From assembly GCF_007989085.1 (NCBI RefSeq), contig NZ_BJVJ01000040.1, positions 1 to 58,467 of the forward strand: DNA of 58,467 bases, in the 5' to 3' direction. The DNA is from Pseudonocardia sulfidoxydans NBRC 16205. GTDB taxonomy: Bacteria > Actinomycetota > Actinomycetes > Mycobacteriales > Pseudonocardiaceae. Both the position numbers and the translations under genes were made by a program. This document shows, piece after piece, positions 51,347 to 58,467 of this stretch. The notes beneath the pieces are model-generated. The model worked only from the letters and a program-made list of their open reading frames with translations, searched no databases and was not told the origin of the DNA. Position 1 is the first letter of the stretch. The number at the start of each line of letters is the position of its first letter.

Positions 51347-52027
51347 CTACAACCAGCGGGGCAGACCCGGCAGCGACGGTTCTGGGTAGCGGCCGACCAG
51401 CCAGGCAGCAGCGGACGCGAGCGGAAGGGAGACCGTCGTCGGGTCGCCGTCCCCGGCGATGTGGTGGGTAGTGGTCGGTGTGACGAGCGTGATTGCAGGG
51501 CCCGGCCGTGCGGAGCGCCAGACTGCGACGTCGTCGAGCAGTGTTGTGAGGAACGGGCTGGGGAGGTCGGTGAATGTTGTGCCTGCGTCCAGATCGACGA
51601 CGTGGATGCAGGTCTCACGGGCCCGCATCCACCAGATCTCGCTCGCCGGGACGGTGCGCCCCTGCGCCGTCACGACCTCGACCGGCCATGCCTCGTCCGG
51701 GAGGCTCGACGCGGCATAAACCAGCTCGCGGGCCGTGTCCCGGACCCAGGCACGCAGGTCCGGGCGAGCTGCCCCGTTTTCGATGTCGGCTGCCCGCTGC
51801 GTCGGCGAGGCGTACATCGGGGTCTCGACCCCGGTGCGCGCCCACGCGAGCAACCGACAGATCGCCTCGGCGTTGGACGCAACGTGGGCGAGGAGGTGGC
51901 GGCGTGTCCAGTTGGGCAGCCGGCAGCCTTGGTCGAGGTCGGCCGCGGACAGATCAGCGACGTCGTCGAGCAGCATCCGGGTCCCGGCCTCGGCCCAGGG
52001 ACGTGCGTCCAGGGCGACCCCGGTCAC
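51347..52027 (-). CDS. Mycothiol-dependent maleylpyruvate isomerase
   Basis: A 226-residue DinB-like enzyme that isomerises maleylpyruvate to fumarylpyruvate with mycothiol as cofactor. The N-terminal metal/thiol-binding helices include WTRRHLLAHVASNAEAICRL and ARTGVETPMYAS; the later segment WWMRARETCIHVVDLDAGTT carries the third conserved His. GTG 52027 overlaps the fumarylpyruvate hydrolase stop (GTGA). Its mycothiol dependence supports an actinobacterial host. Confidence 0.88.
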   Translation of the reverse strand: MTGVALDARPWAEAGTRMLLDDVADLSAADLDQGCRLPNWTRRHLLAHVASNAEAICRLLAWARTGVETPMYASPTQRAADIENGAARPDLRAWVRDTARELVYAASSLPDEAWPVEVVTAQGRTVPASEIWWMRARETCIHVVDLDAGTTFTDLPSPFLTTLLDDVAVWRSARPGPAITLVTPTTTHHIAGDGDPTTVSLPLASAAAWLVGRYPEPSLPGLPRWL

Positions 52028-52872
52028 GCGGGCACCCGCGCAGCTGCACGAGCCACGTTGCGCTGCTCGCCCAGACCGGCGAACGAGGTGGTGAGCACGG
52101 AGCCGTCGTAGAGGTAGCGCTTGGGTTCGCGTGCGTGGCCGACCCCGCCGGGAGTGCCGGTGGCGATGACGTCGCCGGGGTGCAGCGTGAGAATCGTCGA
52201 GATGTACGACACCAGCTCGACCGGGTCGAACACCAGGTCTCTGGTGTTCGCGGACTGGACGGTTTCCCCCTCGACGGCACAGCTGAGTTCGAGCTCCGGG
52301 TGTACTCCGCCCGGCAGCTCGTCCGGGGTCACCAGGTACGGGCCGAACGGCGTCGTGGCCTCGAACGTCTTTCCCTGGAGCCACTCCGCTGACCGGTACT
52401 GCCAGTCGCGCATCGTTACATCGTTGAGCACGGCGAACCCGGCGATCGCAGCCGAAGCCTCCGCTGGACTCGCCCGCCGCACCGTCGATCCAACGACGAC
52501 GGCGAGTTCGGCTTCCCAGTCGACGGCCGACGAGGCTGGGTCGAGGGTGATCTCGTCGTTCGGACCGATGAGGGCCTCGGGGTACTTCGCGAACAGGGTG
52601 GGAAACCGCGGGAGCTCACGCCCCATCTCAAGGATGTGGCTGCGATAGTTGAGGCCGACACAGAAGATCTTTCCGGGGCGGGTCACCACGGCGCCGAGGT
52701 CGGTGCTGCTGATGTCGTGGCGCAGTCCGTCTGCCTCCTCGGCGCGACGACGCCAGCCCGGGTCCGCGAGCAGCTCGCCGACGTCTGACGGCCCGATCTC
52801 GACTGCCGTCGTCTCGCCATCGACGCGCGCAGCGCGTGAGCCCGCCGAGGTTCGCAGGGTCGTCAGTTTCAT
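52024..52872 (-). CDS. Fumarylpyruvate hydrolase (FAH family)
   Basis: A 282-residue fumarylacetoacetase-fold hydrolase that splits fumarylpyruvate to fumarate and pyruvate. The conserved FAH motifs are FCVGLNYRSHILEMG, PTLFAKYPEALIGPNDEITL, VDWEAELAVVVGSTVRRA with the metal-binding acids, and TPGGVGHA near the end. ATG 52872 overlaps the dioxygenase stop (ATGA). Confidence 0.9.
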   Translation of the reverse strand: MKLTTLRTSAGSRAARVDGETTAVEIGPSDVGELLADPGWRRRAEEADGLRHDISSTDLGAVVTRPGKIFCVGLNYRSHILEMGRELPRFPTLFAKYPEALIGPNDEITLDPASSAVDWEAELAVVVGSTVRRASPAEASAAIAGFAVLNDVTMRDWQYRSAEWLQGKTFEATTPFGPYLVTPDELPGGVHPELELSCAVEGETVQSANTRDLVFDPVELVSYISTILTLHPGDVIATGTPGGVGHAREPKRYLYDGSVLTTSFAGLGEQRNVARAAARVPA

Positions 52873-54008
52873 GAGTGGTCTCCGTCGACGTGAACTCGCG
52901 CCGCGTGCAGGCTTTCGAAAATCGGGGTGTCCGCGAACCGGAACAGATCCAGAGATGTCCCAGCCGTAATGGTCATCGGCTGCCATGAAGGCACCGCAAC
53001 CAGATCACCGCGCTCGACGTCCCAACGCCGGCTGCCGACCTCGACCGCGCCGGCGCCCTCGAACACCTGCCACACTGAGGAGCCGACCTCGCGGCGGGCA
53101 GCGGTAGTGACACCTGAGCGCAATCGATGCATCTCTGCGCGGATCGTCGGCATGACGTCGCCACCGGTCGTGGGGTTGGTGAAACGGACCGCGGCGTGGC
53201 CGGCCTCGACAACACCGGGATGCCCCTCGGCCTCCAGCTCCAGCTGGTCGTGCAAGGCAGCGTCCGTGTGCTCCCAGCGGTAGGCGGCGATAGGCGAGCT
53301 CCCCGAAGAGCCCGGCTGCGACACAGGGCGCAGACCAGGGTGTGCCCACAGTCGTTCGGACCGCGACAGTGCCGGGGTCGAATGGTCCTCGACAGCGTCA
53401 GGGCCGTGTTCGGAGAACCCGGAACCGACGTAATGAGAGAACGGGATGTCGAGTCCGTCGAGCCAGGCCATGGGCGTGCCGGACTGGTTGTGGTGACCGT
53501 GGAATCGCCAGCCAGGGGTGAGTAGGAAATCCCCGCGGCGCATGGCGACAGGATCACCGTCGACCACGGTCCAGACGCCTTGACCTTCGACCACGAACCG
53601 GAACGCGTGCTGGCTGTGGCGGTGCACTGGGGCGTCTTCACGGGGGTTGAGGTACTGGATGGCCGCCCACAGCGTGGGGGTGGCATAGGGGGCTCCACCC
53701 AGCCCGGGGTTTGCAAGTGCGATAGCCCGCCGCTCGCCGCCACGCCCAACCGGCACGAGAGTGCCGGAGCGTTCAGCGAGGTGGAGCAGATTCGCCCATC
53801 GCCACGTGTGGGCCTGCGCCTGCGGGCGTGGGCTGGGCGGCATCAGATCGCCGATCTCGGTCCAGAGCGGGACGAGGAGTTCGTCCTCAAAGCTGCGATA
53901 GAGCTCGTTCAGCTCCGGTGTCGGTTCGGGCTGCCGGGGGCCCTCGGAGGCGCGCAGGTTCACCGGCGACCCAGCGCCTGTCTGTTGGTGTGCGGCCGTG
54001 GCTGTCAT
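52869..54008 (-). CDS. Gentisate 1,2-dioxygenase
   Basis: Bicupin Fe(II) dioxygenase that opens gentisate to maleylpyruvate. The 379-residue protein has an N-terminal cupin with the iron site PVHRHSQHAFRFVVEGQG (His129, His131) and GWRFHGHHN; the C-terminal cupin (VWQVFEGAGAVEVGSRRWDV) lacks a full metal set, as in the family. First gene of the operon. TAGTCT (54021-54016) lies 7 nt before the ATG, implying a leaderless message controlled from the spacer shared with the IclR gene. Confidence 0.92.
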   Translation of the reverse strand: MTATAAHQQTGAGSPVNLRASEGPRQPEPTPELNELYRSFEDELLVPLWTEIGDLMPPSPRPQAQAHTWRWANLLHLAERSGTLVPVGRGGERRAIALANPGLGGAPYATPTLWAAIQYLNPREDAPVHRHSQHAFRFVVEGQGVWTVVDGDPVAMRRGDFLLTPGWRFHGHHNQSGTPMAWLDGLDIPFSHYVGSGFSEHGPDAVEDHSTPALSRSERLWAHPGLRPVSQPGSSGSSPIAAYRWEHTDAALHDQLELEAEGHPGVVEAGHAAVRFTNPTTGGDVMPTIRAEMHRLRSGVTTAARREVGSSVWQVFEGAGAVEVGSRRWDVERGDLVAVPSWQPMTITAGTSLDLFRFADTPIFESLHAARVHVDGDHS

Positions 54009-54056
54009 AGGCAGGAGACTAAAGAGTTTCCGCAAAACGAGCGCTACAGTTCTGAT
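54009..54056. promoter_or_regulatory. Divergent gentisate/IclR promoter with palindromic core
   Basis: The 48-bp spacer has outward -10 boxes TAGTCT (54021-54016, minus) and TACAGT (54045-54050, plus), 7 and 6 nt from the two start codons. Between them TTTCCGCAAA (54027-54036) is a near-palindrome, whose reverse core TGCGGAAA recurs at 55118-55125 upstream of the transporter gene. It is a plausible IclR operator covering both promoters. Confidence 0.55.
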
Positions 54057-54881
54057 GTGAAGAACAAACCGACGTACGGAATCGACTCGGTCGACCATGC
54101 CCTGCGCTTGGCGACGATTTTGCAGCAGGAGGGGCCGCTGCGGGTCACGGAGGCCGCTGCGCGGTTGGGCGTCGCACGTTCCACGGCCCACCGCCTGCTG
54201 GCGATGCTCGTGTACCGGGACTTCGCCGAACAAGACCACGACCGCCGGTACGTTGCCGGCCCGATTCTGCGCGCCCAACCGGTAACCGAGCCGGTCACCG
54301 AACTGCGTCGCATCGCACTTCCGCACCTGGCGATCCTCACGACACGGACGATGGAGACGAGCAACCTGATGGTGCTCGTCGGCGACCAGATCCGGTTCGT
54401 CGCGACAGCCGAATGCGACCAGGTGCTCCGAGTCGGCGATCGCGAGGGGCGCGTACTCCCGGCCCACCTAGCCTCCGGGGGTCGAGCTCTGCTCGCCGCC
54501 CTCGAACCTGACGTCCTTCGCGCACTCTTCGACAAGTCCAAGTCCGGCGTGACCGACGCCGATGCACTTCTGCGGTCGTTGCGCCGAATCCGTCGACAGG
54601 GCTTCGCACTCAACGAGGAGCTCACCGAGACCGGCCTCACGGCGATTGGGTGCGCCGTGCCCGAGTCTCCGAAGTCGCTGCCCGCAGCGATCTCGATCGC
54701 GATGCCGACGGCTCGCTATCAGAAGGACCGCTTGCCCGAGTGGGTCAACCTCCTGGCCGCAACCGCGGAGGCCATCGCGCGGGACCTCGAACTCGCCGCC
54801 GCTTCGCGGGAAGAGGAAGGATACGGTGCCGGTTCGACCGCCGCGCGCGCCGGATCAAGATCGGGACAGCTAGGTGGGTGA
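54057..54881 (+). CDS. IclR-family transcriptional regulator of the gentisate operon
   Basis: A 274-residue IclR protein. The N-terminal winged helix reads YGIDSVDHALRLATILQQEG and VTEAAARLGVARSTAHRLLA. The effector domain has LRRIALPHLAILTTRTMETS, LPAHLASGGRALLAALEPDV and NEELTETGLTAIGCAVPESP. GTG 54057 with TACAGT 6 nt upstream; no Shine-Dalgarno. Divergent from gentisate dioxygenase, which it most likely controls together with the transporter downstream. Confidence 0.9.
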   Translation: MKNKPTYGIDSVDHALRLATILQQEGPLRVTEAAARLGVARSTAHRLLAMLVYRDFAEQDHDRRYVAGPILRAQPVTEPVTELRRIALPHLAILTTRTMETSNLMVLVGDQIRFVATAECDQVLRVGDREGRVLPAHLASGGRALLAALEPDVLRALFDKSKSGVTDADALLRSLRRIRRQGFALNEELTETGLTAIGCAVPESPKSLPAAISIAMPTARYQKDRLPEWVNLLAATAEAIARDLELAAASREEEGYGAGSTAARAGSRSGQLGG

Positions 54882-55235
54882 GTCTGCGTCGCACCGCCCC
54901 CACGCCAGGTGTATGTCCGATTTTCCGGCGGAGGAACAGGTCTTCGCCTCAGGGCGAGGGCGCCCAGAGGTTCCTTGGTGAAGAACGCTCACTTGCCTCG
55001 TCCAGAGCCACCATCGTCTCTGACACGCGCACCTTCGGAGCCGAATGACGGTCTACCAGCAGTGATGTTTGGCTTCGTGACCACAGGGACTCGTCTGTCC
55101 TGCCGAATGTTCTGGTGTGCGGAAATCTCTAGGCCGTTCCTGTGATGAATGCATCTACTGGGAGCCCGCATCGACCGCTCAACGGTCGACGCTGTCCCTC
55201 ACAGCATGTTCCCGACCCCTCACGGAGTGGCCTCA
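54882..55235. other. Leader region of the transporter gene
   Basis: 354 bp with no convincing gene. TGCGGAAA at 55118-55125, within TGTGCGGAAA (55116-55125), matches the core of the palindrome in the IclR/gentisate spacer, so the same regulator may act here. A GGAG lies 8 nt before the chosen transporter start at 55236. Confidence 0.4.
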
Positions 55236-56630
55236 ATGAACGAGTCACCACCACACAGCGCGCAGAGTCGCCCCGGCACGGGCGTCAAGGCCCGACTCGG
55301 GGCACAGGTCGGGTTGTTTGTCGACATGTTCGATGTCTATCTCCCAGTCATCGTTCTCGGACCGGCGTTGGCCTACTTCGTGCCACAAGGGATGTCGGAG
55401 TCGACGAGCCGGATCGTCGCCGCCGCGATCTTCGTGGCCACCCTCCTGGGCCGCCCCGTCGGAGCACTGATCTTCGGCCATCTGGCCGACCGTCACGGAC
55501 GACGGCGCGTCACGATCGTCTCCCTGTTCGGCTTCGGGCTGTGCACCCTGGCAATCGCACTGCTGCCCGGCTACGGCACGCTCGGCCTGACCGCGATCGT
55601 TCTCCTCGTGGCCCTGCGATTCCTTGATGGCGTCTTCCTCGGTGGGCAGTACACCGCGGCGACGCCGCTTGCGTTGGAGCAGAGTCAGAAGTCGCGCAGA
55701 GGATTCGACGGAGCGGTCATCATGACCGGCTTCCCGCTCGCATATTGCACAATTGCCCTGCTCACCTTCGGCCTGCTCCTCGTAGTTCCGGTGGGCGGCC
55801 CGGACTCGCCCTATGTGACGTGGGGCTGGCGGATCCCGTTCATCATCGGCGCGGTACTTGCCCTCGCGTGGGCTGTCTGGTATGCGCGGAACGTCCACGA
55901 GTCGGAGGCGTGGACCAACGACAAGCAGAAGAACCCGGGGCGCTCGCCCCTCGCAGAGCTGATGCGTGGCGGTAACCTCCGGGGCTTCCTGCAGGTCTTC
56001 GTGCTGATGTCGGGCGTGTGGCTCGCCTTCAACATGATCGGCGCGGTGCTACCAGGCGTGCTCAAGACCAGTGGTCGGCTCACCAGCGTCGAGTCCACCC
56101 TGGTGCTCGTCATCGCCTACGCGCTGCTGGCCGCGAGCTATCTGGGCGCCGGTGCGCTGTCGCAGCGGATAGGGCGGAAGACGTTCCTTCTCGGCAACGG
56201 TGTTCTGATCACGGTGGTCGCTCCAGTGCTGTTCTGGCTGGTGGCGAGCGGCAGGGTGCACGGCGCTGTCCCCGTCGGGGTCGTTGTGGTGCTGCTGGTG
56301 CTGGTGGTGGTGTCGATCTACTCCGTCGTGAGCACCTACATCGTTGAGCGCTTCCATGTCGGCGTCCGATCGAGCGCATACGGACTCGGCTACACCGCAG
56401 CCGTCATCATCCCCTCGTTCTACGCGTTCTACCAGGAAGGCCTGTCTCAGCTCATGCCTTACGACATGACGCCACTGGTCTTCCTCGCGCTCGGCGGCTG
56501 TCTCGTCATTCTGGGTGCGGTGCTGGGACCCGAGACCAAGCACGTCGACCTCGGATCGGCGTCCGCGGGCGTTGAAGAGGCTCCACCGGAGGGTGAACGC
56601 GACACAGCCTCAAGCAGCGTGACCCCGTAG
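55236..56630 (+). CDS. MFS transporter, metabolite:H+ symporter type
   Basis: A 464-residue 12-helix permease of the major facilitator superfamily, nearest in look to the metabolite:H+ symporters (ShiA/ProP group). The loop 2-3 signature is GHLADRHGRRRVTIVS; TM segments include VIVLGPALAYFV, FGFGLCTLAIALLPGYG and VPVGVVVVLLVLVVVSIYSV. Lying beside the gentisate genes and a shared operator-like motif, it probably imports 3-hydroxybenzoate or gentisate. ATG 55236 with GGAG upstream was preferred to an in-frame ATG at 55149, which would add a 29-residue polar leader. Confidence 0.88.
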   Translation: MNESPPHSAQSRPGTGVKARLGAQVGLFVDMFDVYLPVIVLGPALAYFVPQGMSESTSRIVAAAIFVATLLGRPVGALIFGHLADRHGRRRVTIVSLFGFGLCTLAIALLPGYGTLGLTAIVLLVALRFLDGVFLGGQYTAATPLALEQSQKSRRGFDGAVIMTGFPLAYCTIALLTFGLLLVVPVGGPDSPYVTWGWRIPFIIGAVLALAWAVWYARNVHESEAWTNDKQKNPGRSPLAELMRGGNLRGFLQVFVLMSGVWLAFNMIGAVLPGVLKTSGRLTSVESTLVLVIAYALLAASYLGAGALSQRIGRKTFLLGNGVLITVVAPVLFWLVASGRVHGAVPVGVVVVLLVLVVVSIYSVVSTYIVERFHVGVRSSAYGLGYTAAVIIPSFYAFYQEGLSQLMPYDMTPLVFLALGGCLVILGAVLGPETKHVDLGSASAGVEEAPPEGERDTASSSVTP

Positions 56631-56689
56631 CCGTGTCCCGCAGCCCGACATACGTTGTGCGGGACGGATATCTGAAAGAGAGAGGCTTC

Positions 56690-57193
56690 ATGGCACTCAT
56701 CGATCAAGACATGCGCAGCATCGTGGAGAGGGCTTGGCTCGCGTTCGCAGCAACCGTCTGCGAAGACGGCTCGCCGAATCTTTCCCCGAAGGGCTCGCTT
56801 CGGGTCTACGACGACGAGCACCTCATCTTCATGGATATCGCCTCTCCGACCACGATGGCGAACCTGAAGCGGGACTCGCGCATCGAGATCAACGTCATCG
56901 ACGTCTTCAGTCGCCGCGGCTACCGTTTCAAGGGCAAGGCGGCGTTCGCCCAGCCTGCTGAGGCCGAGTACGAGTGGTTGAACTCCTGGTTGCTCGAGCT
57001 CAACGGCCCCGGGTACCCGGCCAACGAGGTCGCGATCGTGCACGTCGAACAGGCGCGCCCGATCTTGTCCCCGGCCTACACCTGGGGAAACTGCGAGCAG
57101 GAGCCCCTCACCGCTGCGTGGGAGGAGCGCTATCACAAAACTGTGGCGGAGGTTCATCTTGGCGCGCCCCCCGCTGGGGGGCCCGAGCAGTGA
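56690..57193 (+). CDS. Pyridoxamine 5'-phosphate oxidase-like FMN-binding protein
   Basis: A 167-residue split-barrel flavin protein. WLAFAATVCEDGSPNLSPKG, HLIFMDIASPTTMANLKRDS and INVIDVFSRRGYRFKGKAAF are the usual segments of PNPOx-like proteins that bind FMN or F420. GAGAGAGG precedes ATG 56690. Its stop overlaps the next gene's GTG, so the two are coupled. It is 59 bp behind the transporter gene; its role in the aromatic pathway is unknown. Confidence 0.82.
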   Translation: MALIDQDMRSIVERAWLAFAATVCEDGSPNLSPKGSLRVYDDEHLIFMDIASPTTMANLKRDSRIEINVIDVFSRRGYRFKGKAAFAQPAEAEYEWLNSWLLELNGPGYPANEVAIVHVEQARPILSPAYTWGNCEQEPLTAAWEERYHKTVAEVHLGAPPAGGPEQ

Positions 57194-58179
57194 CTGTTCC
57201 AAACTCCATGCGGGCGGCGTACATCCGCGAGACGGGTGGTGTGGAACGAATCGAGGTCGGGGACTTGCCGACCCCGACGCCGGGTCCGACCGATGTGCTG
57301 ATTCGAATGGAAGCCACCGCCGTCAACCACGTCGATCTCTTTGTGCGCTCCGGCGCGTACCAGACACATACACCGTTCCCGTTCGTCATCGGGCGTGACA
57401 TCGTCGGTACTGTGGCCGCTGTTGGATCGGGCGTCGCTCAGTTCGAACCGGGTGACCGGGTGTGGTGCAACAGTCTGGGCCACGCCGGCCGGCAAGGCAC
57501 GTTCGCTGAGTATGCTGTCGCGCCCGTCGAACGCGTCTACTCACTTCCGGAGCAGGTAGCGGCCGAAGATGCCGCCCCGGTCTTGCACGCGGGTGGGACG
57601 GCCTTCCTCGGACTGTTCCGCAAGGCCAACCTGACCGTCGGCGAGACGGTGTTTGTCGCCGGTGCCGGCGGAGCCGTGGGGAGCGCGGTCGTGCAGCTCG
57701 CGTCGACGGCAGGCACACACGTCGTGGCAACCGCGTCACGGCAGGATGCGACGTGGTGTATCGAGTGTGGTGCCGAGACAGTCGTGCCCTACGACGCCGA
57801 GGACCTCGATGAGCGGCTCAAGGCAGCGGCCCCGAACGGCTTCGACGTATGGTGGGACAACAGCGGCCGGAATGACTTCAGCCGAGCGCTTCCGCTGATG
57901 CGCCAGGGCGGCCGTGTCGTGGTGGTGGCCGGTCTCGGGGCAACGCCGGCTCTTCCGGTCGGTCAGCTGTATGTGCGTGACGTGAGCTTGCGCGGTTTCG
58001 CCATCAGCAATGCATCCGTGTCAGATCTCGCGGACGCAGCCGAGGCAATGAACGACGCGCTCTCGCGCGGACTGCTACGCGGTCGGGTCGGTGCGACCTA
58101 CACGCTGATGGACGCCGCCAAGGCCCATGCGGCTATGGAGTCCGGATCAGTGAACGGGCGGATCGTCGTCCGGCCGTAA
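57190..58179 (+). CDS. Zinc-independent MDR oxidoreductase (quinone oxidoreductase-like)
   Basis: A 329-residue medium-chain dehydrogenase/reductase. The N-terminal GroES-like domain has MRAAYIRETGGVERIEVGDL, AVNHVDLFVRSGAYQT and FVIGRDIVGTVAAVGSGV. The NAD(P) site is VFVAGAGGAVGSAVVQLAST. The structural zinc cysteines are absent, placing it with quinone-reductase-like enzymes. GTG 57190 overlaps the preceding stop (GTGA); ATG 57208 is an alternative start. Substrate unknown; possibly detoxifies quinones formed from hydroquinone-like gentisate. Confidence 0.85.
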   Translation: MTVPNSMRAAYIRETGGVERIEVGDLPTPTPGPTDVLIRMEATAVNHVDLFVRSGAYQTHTPFPFVIGRDIVGTVAAVGSGVAQFEPGDRVWCNSLGHAGRQGTFAEYAVAPVERVYSLPEQVAAEDAAPVLHAGGTAFLGLFRKANLTVGETVFVAGAGGAVGSAVVQLASTAGTHVVATASRQDATWCIECGAETVVPYDAEDLDERLKAAAPNGFDVWWDNSGRNDFSRALPLMRQGGRVVVVAGLGATPALPVGQLYVRDVSLRGFAISNASVSDLADAAEAMNDALSRGLLRGRVGATYTLMDAAKAHAAMESGSVNGRIVVRP

Positions 58180-58402
58180 CGTCCACTCCGTCGGGCGACT
58201 GTCACCGGTCGACTCTGCCCCGTCCCGCCTGGGAAGCACCTGAGCTTCCGCAGCTTCACGCGGTCGCCAGCGGCCTTCGCGCGCCGCCGCCTGCTACAAC
58301 CGCTGTGAAGAAGCGGCCGTTTCGTCCCGTTCGAGGCGGCGGCCCAGAACCCGGACCATGGCGTCTCACAATGCAGACGTACGAAGAGGAATCTCGACCG
58401 CT

Positions 58403-58467
58403 ATGGCCTTCTCAGTCCAGATGCCCGCCCTCGGTGAGAGCGTCACCGAGGGCACGGTCACCCGATA
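58403..58467 (+). CDS. Dihydrolipoamide acyltransferase (E2) N-terminus, cut by the window edge
   Basis: ATG 58403 begins MAFSVQMPALGESVTEGTVT, the start of a lipoyl domain of a 2-oxoacid dehydrogenase E2 component, most like the succinyltransferase of 2-oxoglutarate dehydrogenase. Only 21 residues are visible. AGAGGA lies 14 nt upstream. Confidence 0.85.
   Translation, partial: MAFSVQMPALGESVTEGTVTR

Overview
The window is GC-rich DNA from an actinobacterium, probably Pseudonocardia or a close relative. The grounds are the mycothiol-dependent maleylpyruvate isomerase, an Rv2175c-type DNA-binding domain, frequent GTG starts, short ATGA/GTGA gene overlaps, and several genes whose -10 box lies 6-8 nt before the start codon, as in leaderless transcripts. 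The genus is an inference.

Positions 1-19300 are accessory DNA. They hold an intact IS110 transposase, a decayed second IS110 transposase that interrupts older coding sequence, and a defence island. The island has a NaeI-family restriction enzyme, an HNH nuclease, a Z1 helicase-like protein, a MORC/MutL-like ATPase, a C5 cytosine methyltransferase and a divergent Vsr nuclease. Next come a HEPN-like protein, a three-gene unit of unknown function (one member joins three N-terminal repeats to an Rv2175c-type C-terminus), and a DUF4268 protein. The block ends at a 3' tRNA-Lys fragment, the tail of a tyrosine integrase and an Abi-like gene remnant, so it borders a present or former integrative element.

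Positions 19301-42339 are a catabolic region. One minus-strand operon encodes a multicomponent phenol hydroxylase (DmpKLMNOP type) followed by catB, catA and catC. A plus-strand operon encodes a toluene/benzene monooxygenase (TmoABCDE type) with a separate FAD ferredoxin reductase. A second minus-strand operon is pcaF-pcaI-pcaJ-pcaD. Together they could take benzene to phenol, catechol, muconate, muconolactone, 3-oxoadipate and then succinyl-CoA plus acetyl-CoA. Three LysR regulators and one AraC regulator are interspersed. The monooxygenase beta subunit gene (tmoE) carries an apparent one-base deletion.

Positions 42329-49630 hold housekeeping and stress genes: polyphosphate kinase 2, a GH15 glucosidase/trehalase, a MerR regulator beside hsp20, and a GNAT acetyltransferase, with transposon debris and a 52-bp direct repeat around the merR-hsp20 segment.

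Positions 50119-58179 are a gentisate module: 3-hydroxybenzoate 6-hydroxylase, maleylpyruvate isomerase, fumarylpyruvate hydrolase and gentisate dioxygenase in one operon. A divergent IclR regulator, an MFS transporter, an FMN-binding protein and a quinone-oxidoreductase-like enzyme follow. The window ends inside a 2-oxoacid dehydrogenase E2 gene.
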